From Pseudomonas hamedanensis (GTDB lineage: Bacteria; Pseudomonadota; Gammaproteobacteria; Pseudomonadales; Pseudomonadaceae), in the NCBI RefSeq assembly GCF_014268595.2, contig NZ_CP077091.1, forward strand, positions 1,324,501-1,388,500: DNA of 64,000 nt, given 5' to 3'. The notes under the pieces are model-generated. The model was given only the letters and a program-made list of their open reading frames with translations. It was not told the DNA's origin and searched no databases. The stretch's first letter is position 1; each line of letters starts with the position of its first letter. The translations under genes were made by a program, and so were the position numbers. Positions 59,031 to 64,000 of the stretch are shown one piece after another.

Positions 59031-61445
59031 ATGCTCGCCGCACGCCTCCTGCGCCCGGATCGTCAGTTCATACCAGTTGTTCGCAGTGCGTTGCTCAGCC
59101 TTGCCCTGATCGGTGGCGTCTGCCCGTTTGCCCTGGCCGCCGCGCCGGTGCAACTGGACGCGGGCACGGTGCGGGCGTTCAACATTGCTGCCGGACCGCT
59201 GGGGGCGACGCTGTCGAGTTTTGCCGTGGACGCGGGCATCGCCCTGTCGTTCCAGCCTGCGCTGACCGAAGGCCTGCGCAATCCTGCACTGGTCGGCAGC
59301 TACTCGACGCAAGAGGCGGTCAATCGGTTGCTCGACGGCAGTGGCCTGGACATGGTGCTGCGCAGCGACGGCAGTTATACGCTGGTGCCGCGCCGGGTGA
59401 CGCTGGATGAAACGCCGATCATTGGCACCGACCAACGCGCCAGCTCCCTGCCACCGGAGTATGCCGGCGGCCAGGTCGCCAGCGGTGGGCGTCTGGGCAT
59501 TCTCGGCAACACCGAGGTGATGGACGCGCCGTTCAGCGTGAGCACTTACACCTCGGCGCTGATCAAGGATCAACAAGCCGTCACCGTGGGCGATGTGCTG
59601 GAGCGCGATTCTTCGGTGCGCTCCACCGGCCAGACCGGAGGGATTGTCGACTCGTTCTTCATTCGTGGCTTTCCGGTGGGCGAAGGCAATCTCGGTGAGC
59701 TGGCCTTCGACGGCGTGTACGGTGTGGCGCCCAATTACCGCGTGTTCACCGAATACGCCGAGCGCATTGAACTGGTCAAAGGCCCCGGCGCACTGCTCTA
59801 CGGCATGTCCCCCAATAACGCGGTCGGCGGCGTGATCAACGTAGTGCCGAAGCGCTCACTCGACGAAGACCTGACCCGTTTCACCGCCAGTTACGCGATG
59901 AATTCCCAGCTCGGCGGGCACCTCGACGTCAGCCGGCGTTTCGGTGAAGAGCGCCGCTTCGGCGTGCGCATCAACGGCAGTACGCAGCTCGGCGATACCG
60001 CGATTGACGCTCAGTCACGCCACGTCGATATCGGTGCGATCTCCCTCGATTATCAAGGTGAACGCCTGCGCACCAGCTTCGACTGGCTGCAGCAAAAAGA
60101 ACGCTTCGATGCCGCCTCACGGCCATTCCTGATCGCGCCGGGCGTTGACATCCCTTCCGCGGCCAATGGCCGTACCAGCGTCAGTCAGGACTGGGGCTGG
60201 TCGAAAACCCGTGACCAGTCCGCGTTGTTCAGCGGCGAGTACGACCTCAGCGACGCCTTGACGGTGTTCACCCATGCCGGTGGCGGCAAGTCGGATGTCG
60301 CGCGCATGTCCGACCAGACGCCGACCATCATCAATGCCGCCGGCGACACGTCTTCAACGCCTGGTTATTACAAGTTCGAAGTCGAGCGCTACACCGTTGA
60401 CGCCGGCGCGCGGCTGCGCTTTGACACCGGGCCGATCAGTCACCGCACCACCGTGCAGGTCAGTCGCTATCGCGACGTGCTGTCACGCGGGATCATTTCC
60501 GCCGCGCCAATTTTGTCGAATATCTATCATCCGGTGGACCGTCCGGAACCCTACATTCCAAAACCGGATACACCGAAAGTATCCGAAAGCGAACTGACCG
60601 GCGTGGCGCTGGCCGACACCCTGTCGATTCTCGATGACCGCGCGCAGATGACCCTCGGCCTGCGCAAGCAGAACATCCAGTCCGATAACTACAACGCGGC
60701 AGGCAGAGTCACCGCCTCCTACGACGACGGCCGGACCACGCCGTTGTTCGGCGTGGTGCTCAAACCCTGGGAACACGTCTCGCTTTACTACAACTACATC
60801 GAAGGCCTGAGCAAGGGCGACATTGCGCCGTCCAGCGCGGTCAACGCCGGCGAAATTTTCGCCCCGTATGTTTCCCGTCAGCATGAGGTCGGGGTCAAGG
60901 CCGACTACGGCACCTTCACCTCCACCCTCAGCCTGTTCCAGATCACCAAGCCCAGCGGCGAGCTGGCCACCGGCGTGTTCTCGGTGCAGGGCGAACAACG
61001 CAATCGCGGGCTGGAGCTGAATGTGTTTGGCGAAGTCGTCCCCGGCATACGCTTGCTCGGCGGCGTGACCCTGCTCGATGCTGAACTGAGCAAAACCGCA
61101 GTGGCGGCCAACCGCGGCAATAAACCGGTCGGCGTGCCATCGGTGCAGGCCAACCTCTGGGCCGAGTGGGACAGTTCGTGGCTTGACGGCTTGACCCTGA
61201 CCGGCGGCGCCATTCACACCGGCAGCCAATATGTGAACCAGGCCAACACACAAAAACTCGATGACTGGACCCGCTTCGATGTCGGCGCCCGCTACAGCAC
61301 CCGCATCGCTGATCGGCCGACCACGTTTCGCGCCACCGTGCAGAACGTGTTCGACCACGAGTACTGGTCGGGCGTCGCCTCCTACGGCGCGTTCTCCCAG
61401 GGCTCACCGCGCACTTTATTACTGTCGGCGACTGTCGATTTCTGA
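59031..61445 (+). CDS. TonB-dependent siderophore receptor with STN signalling domain
   Basis: An 804-residue protein. A signal peptide (RSALLSLALIGGVCPFALAA) precedes an STN domain (about residues 45-120; FNIAAGPLGATLSSFAVDAG, YSTQEAVNRLLDGSGLDMVL). The plug has SVRSTGQTGGIVDSFFIRGF, and ELVKGPGALLYGMSPNNAVG. The barrel ends LLLSATVDF. The STN domain means it signals through the FecR/FecI pair just upstream. It is closely similar to the 45086 receptor from the plug onward, so one arose by duplication, with gain or loss of the STN part. Confidence 0.93.
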   Translation: MLAARLLRPDRQFIPVVRSALLSLALIGGVCPFALAAAPVQLDAGTVRAFNIAAGPLGATLSSFAVDAGIALSFQPALTEGLRNPALVGSYSTQEAVNRLLDGSGLDMVLRSDGSYTLVPRRVTLDETPIIGTDQRASSLPPEYAGGQVASGGRLGILGNTEVMDAPFSVSTYTSALIKDQQAVTVGDVLERDSSVRSTGQTGGIVDSFFIRGFPVGEGNLGELAFDGVYGVAPNYRVFTEYAERIELVKGPGALLYGMSPNNAVGGVINVVPKRSLDEDLTRFTASYAMNSQLGGHLDVSRRFGEERRFGVRINGSTQLGDTAIDAQSRHVDIGAISLDYQGERLRTSFDWLQQKERFDAASRPFLIAPGVDIPSAANGRTSVSQDWGWSKTRDQSALFSGEYDLSDALTVFTHAGGGKSDVARMSDQTPTIINAAGDTSSTPGYYKFEVERYTVDAGARLRFDTGPISHRTTVQVSRYRDVLSRGIISAAPILSNIYHPVDRPEPYIPKPDTPKVSESELTGVALADTLSILDDRAQMTLGLRKQNIQSDNYNAAGRVTASYDDGRTTPLFGVVLKPWEHVSLYYNYIEGLSKGDIAPSSAVNAGEIFAPYVSRQHEVGVKADYGTFTSTLSLFQITKPSGELATGVFSVQGEQRNRGLELNVFGEVVPGIRLLGGVTLLDAELSKTAVAANRGNKPVGVPSVQANLWAEWDSSWLDGLTLTGGAIHTGSQYVNQANTQKLDDWTRFDVGARYSTRIADRPTTFRATVQNVFDHEYWSGVASYGAFSQGSPRTLLLSATVDF

Positions 61446-61507
61446 AACGTTCAGGCGCAGGGCGGCGTGAGCTGTCGGGCGCACTGACTTTTGTAAAGGC
61501 TTTGACC

Positions 61508-62689
61508 ATGGTGATTTTCGATCGACGCAGCCTCGCTGTCGCTGCGCTGTTACTGGCAGGACTGCTGAGCCTGTTTTCCCTGGTGCCGCGCAGCGCTCAC
61601 GCTGACGATGCGCAGGCTGCGCGCACCGAGGTCACCGATCTGCTGGGGCGCAAGGTCAAGGTGCATTTGCCGGTCAGGCGAGTGATTCTCGGCGAAGGCC
61701 GGCAGTTGTACCTGGTCGCCGCCCTCGACACGCACAACCCGATCGAACGGATCGTCGGCTGGCGCAAGGACCTGATCCAGTCGGACCCGGACACCTATAA
61801 CGCTTACCTGCGCAAATTCCCCGACATCGCGAAAATCCCCACCTTCGGCGGCTTCGAAGACGGCACCTTCGATATCGAGCAGGCAATCTCGCAACGCCCG
61901 GACGTAATCATCCTCAACATCGAGGCTCAGCACGCCACCGAAGATGCGCGCTACATCGAAAAGCTCGACGCCCTCGGCATCCCGGTGGTGTATGTCGATT
62001 TCCGCAATAACCCGATGCAGAACACCGAGCCGACCATGCGCCTGTTCGGCCAATTGTTCGGCAAGGAACAACGTGCCCAAGCGTTCATTGATTTCCGTAA
62101 CCAGCAGATCCACCGCGTCACCGACGTCATCGAAAAACAGCACCCGCCGCGTCCGAACGTGTTCATCGAACGCATCGGCGGCTACACCGATGACTGTTGC
62201 CTGAGTTTCGGCAACGAGAACTTTGGCCGGTTTGTCGACATGGCCGGCGGTAACAACATCGCCCGCGGCATCATCCCGACCACTTTCGGCCAGTTGAATC
62301 CCGAGCAAGTCATCGTCGCCAATCCGGCCCATGTGGTGGTCACCACCGCCAACTGGGAAGCGTTTGCCCCCGGCGGTCATTGGGTCGGCGTCGGCCCCGG
62401 TGCGGACATGGCACAAGCGCGCAAAAAGCTTGCCTGGTACACCCAGCGTCCGGCCTACGCCGGCATCAAGGCCCAGGAAGATCAGGCCTTCCACGCGATC
62501 TGGCATCAGTTCTACAACAGTCCGTACCAGTTCGTCGCCATTCAACAATTGGCGAAATGGTTTCACCCGGACTTGTTTGCCGATCTCGACCCGGACGCCT
62601 CGTTCCGCGAGCTGCACGAACGCTTCCTGCCCGTGCCGTATGAGTCAGGCTACTTTGTCAGCCTGCGCAACCCTGAGGCCAAACCATGA
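61508..62689 (+). CDS. ABC transporter substrate-binding protein, ferric-siderophore type
   Basis: A 393-residue periplasmic protein. ATG 61508 was chosen (a TTG six bases upstream is possible); the signal peptide spans RRSLAVAALLLAGLLSLFSL to AHA. The fold is FecB/FepB-like: EVTDLLGRKVKVHLPVRRVI, RPDVIILNIEA, LGIPVVYVDF, NPEQVIVANP. CCLSFGNENFGRFVDMAGGN lies in the hinge region. It follows the receptor by 62 bp and overlaps the permease gene, giving receptor-to-cytoplasm import of the siderophore. Confidence 0.88.
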   Translation: MVIFDRRSLAVAALLLAGLLSLFSLVPRSAHADDAQAARTEVTDLLGRKVKVHLPVRRVILGEGRQLYLVAALDTHNPIERIVGWRKDLIQSDPDTYNAYLRKFPDIAKIPTFGGFEDGTFDIEQAISQRPDVIILNIEAQHATEDARYIEKLDALGIPVVYVDFRNNPMQNTEPTMRLFGQLFGKEQRAQAFIDFRNQQIHRVTDVIEKQHPPRPNVFIERIGGYTDDCCLSFGNENFGRFVDMAGGNNIARGIIPTTFGQLNPEQVIVANPAHVVVTTANWEAFAPGGHWVGVGPGADMAQARKKLAWYTQRPAYAGIKAQEDQAFHAIWHQFYNSPYQFVAIQQLAKWFHPDLFADLDPDASFRELHERFLPVPYESGYFVSLRNPEAKP

Positions 62690-63747
62690 ACGCGATGACC
62701 GAAACGGTGGTACTCCAAGGCGAAACCTATCGCCGCCTGGTGCTGCGTAAACGCCTGATCCTCGCCGGGCTGGTGATTCTGTTGCTGTGCAGCGTGCTGC
62801 TCGATCTGGCGCTGGGCCCGGCGAGCTACAGCCTCGGCGAAGTGCTCGGCGCGCTGTTCTCACCCGACAGTGCTTCACCCCAAGTGCGCGTGGTGATGTG
62901 GGACATTCGCCTGCCCGTGGCGTTGATGGCGGTGGCCGTCGGCGCAGCGCTGTCGCTGGCCGGCGCACAAATGCAGACAATCCTCAACAACCCGCTGGCC
63001 AGCCCGTTTACCCTGGGCATCTCCGCTGCCGCCAGTTTCGGCGCGGCCCTGGGTCTGGCGTTCGGCGTCGCGCTGTTTCCGCTGGCCGCGCAATTCATGG
63101 TGCCGCTCAATGCGTTCATCATGGCCATGCTCTCGGCGCTGCTGATTCATTTCCTGAGCATGCGCCGTGGCGTCACCGCAGAAACCATCGTGCTGCTCGG
63201 CATTGCGCTGGTGTTCACCTTCAACGCGCTGTTGGCGCTGGTGCAGTTCTTCGCCACCGAACAAGCCGTCGCCGCCGTGGTGTTCTGGACCATGGGCAGC
63301 CTGACCAAAGCGACGTGGCCGAAGCTGGGCATCATCTGCCTGGTGATTCTGATTACCCTGCCGATCTTCGCCAAACGCGCCTGGGCCTTGACCGCCCTGC
63401 GTCTGGGCGACGACAAGGCCGCCAGTTTCGGCATCAACGTGCGCAGCCTGCGTTTTCAGACGCTGATCATGGTCAGCCTGCTCGCCTCGTTTCCGGTGGC
63501 ATTTGTCGGCACCATCGGCTTCATCGGCCTGGTCGGGCCGCACATCGCGCGCATGTTGATTGGCGAAGACCAGCGTTTCTTCCTGCCGGCCTCGCTGCTC
63601 ACCGGTTCGTTGATCCTGTCCGCCAGTTCGGTGGTCAGCAAGACCCTGATCCCCGGCGCGATTTTCCCGATCGGCGTCGTCACGTCGCTGATCGGCGTGC
63701 CGTTCTTCATTTCACTGATTCTGGGCGGGAAGAAAAACTCATGGTGA
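62686..63747 (+). CDS. FecCD-family iron-siderophore ABC permease
   Basis: A 353-residue protein with about ten helices. RLPVALMAVAVGAALSLAGA, NNPLASPFTLGISAAASFGA and GFIGLVGPHIARMLIGEDQR are the FecCD signatures. It appears to be a single permease, so the transporter is probably a homodimer. Its start overlaps the binding-protein stop and its stop overlaps the ATPase start. Confidence 0.92.
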   Translation: MNAMTETVVLQGETYRRLVLRKRLILAGLVILLLCSVLLDLALGPASYSLGEVLGALFSPDSASPQVRVVMWDIRLPVALMAVAVGAALSLAGAQMQTILNNPLASPFTLGISAAASFGAALGLAFGVALFPLAAQFMVPLNAFIMAMLSALLIHFLSMRRGVTAETIVLLGIALVFTFNALLALVQFFATEQAVAAVVFWTMGSLTKATWPKLGIICLVILITLPIFAKRAWALTALRLGDDKAASFGINVRSLRFQTLIMVSLLASFPVAFVGTIGFIGLVGPHIARMLIGEDQRFFLPASLLTGSLILSASSVVSKTLIPGAIFPIGVVTSLIGVPFFISLILGGKKNSW

Positions 63748-64000
63748 AGCTGCAACTGGACAATCTCGGCGCGCGCTACGGCCAGCGCGAGATTATTCGC
63801 GGGGTCTCGACGGCAATGTTTTGCGGCGGGCAAGTGGTCGCGGTAGTCGGGCCGAACGCGGCCGGCAAGTCGACCCTGTTCAAGCGCATGGCCGGTTTGC
63901 TCGACGGCCCCGGCCAAGTGATTTTGCAGGATTCGAAAAAAGGCCCGACGGGCATCAGCTACATGCCCCAAGGCCTGAACGCCAGTGCGCGGTTGACGGT
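63741..64000 (+). CDS. ABC transporter ATP-binding protein, ferric-siderophore type (partial at right edge)
   Basis: ATG 63741 overlaps the permease stop. The first ~86 residues show MVKLQLDNLGARYGQREIIR, Walker A GPNAAGKST and the Q-loop YMPQGL, then the frame runs off the window. It completes the import system with the 61508 and 62686 products. Confidence 0.9.
   Translation, partial: MVKLQLDNLGARYGQREIIRGVSTAMFCGGQVVAVVGPNAAGKSTLFKRMAGLLDGPGQVILQDSKKGPTGISYMPQGLNASARLT

Overview
The window looks like part of a Pseudomonas chromosome from the fluorescens group. The evidence is high GC, codon use rich in G/C third positions, Pseudomonas-type gene orders (sbcD-sbcC, fecI-fecR-receptor) and many copies of the short palindromic REP doublets (core tgtaggagtgagcctgctcgcga) typical of these genomes. 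I see no tRNA, rRNA, CRISPR array, prophage or insertion sequence.

Layout. (1) 1-8.4 kb: the 3' end of a BatD-like gene, sbcD-sbcC, a glutathione S-transferase gene, and a patch of small secreted or membrane proteins among palindromic repeats. (2) 8.4-17 kb: a secreted beta-propeller lactonase, then a sugar-acid catabolic locus. This has an ACS-type MFS permease, an FAH-fold AraD1 protein and a 2-oxoglutarate semialdehyde dehydrogenase on the minus strand, with a divergent IlvD/Edd-type arabonate dehydratase and a GntR regulator. Two matching GntR-type operators lie in the divergent promoter. (3) 17-20.5 kb: an RND/MMPL transporter with a YCF48 propeller protein. (4) 21-32 kb: a second GntR-controlled catabolic island with a DUF1185 protein, alpha/beta hydrolase, aldehyde dehydrogenase, flavin reductase, CMD-family protein, GntR, Nudix, DUF1330, RibBA-like protein and a PotFGHI-like ABC importer. 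Three promoters carry nearly the same palindrome, TATTATGGTATACCA. (5) 32-40 kb: a ParD-like/methionine aminopeptidase pair, a cobalamin riboswitch ahead of a BtuFCD-like importer, and a reverse transsulfuration pair. (6) 40-44.6 kb: an AT-richer patch with apparently frameshifted genes, then a hybrid histidine kinase/LuxR response-regulator pair and a REP array.

(7) 44.6-64 kb is the most interesting region: a complete NRPS-independent siderophore locus. It has a CitE/SbnG-like enzyme, a ParB/Srx-fold SbnI-like serine kinase, a PLP decarboxylase (SbnH-like), an SbnA-like synthase, an opine-dehydrogenase-family protein where SbnB would be expected, and a single IucA/IucC synthetase. It also has an MFS exporter, a class V aminotransferase, FecI/FecR-type surface signalling, two paralogous TonB receptors sharing a promoter block, and an ABC importer that runs off the right edge. 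The gene content predicts a citrate/2,3-diaminopropionate (or diaminoethane) carboxylate siderophore made with only one NIS synthetase.

All functional calls rest on motifs and family knowledge read by eye; no database search was run.
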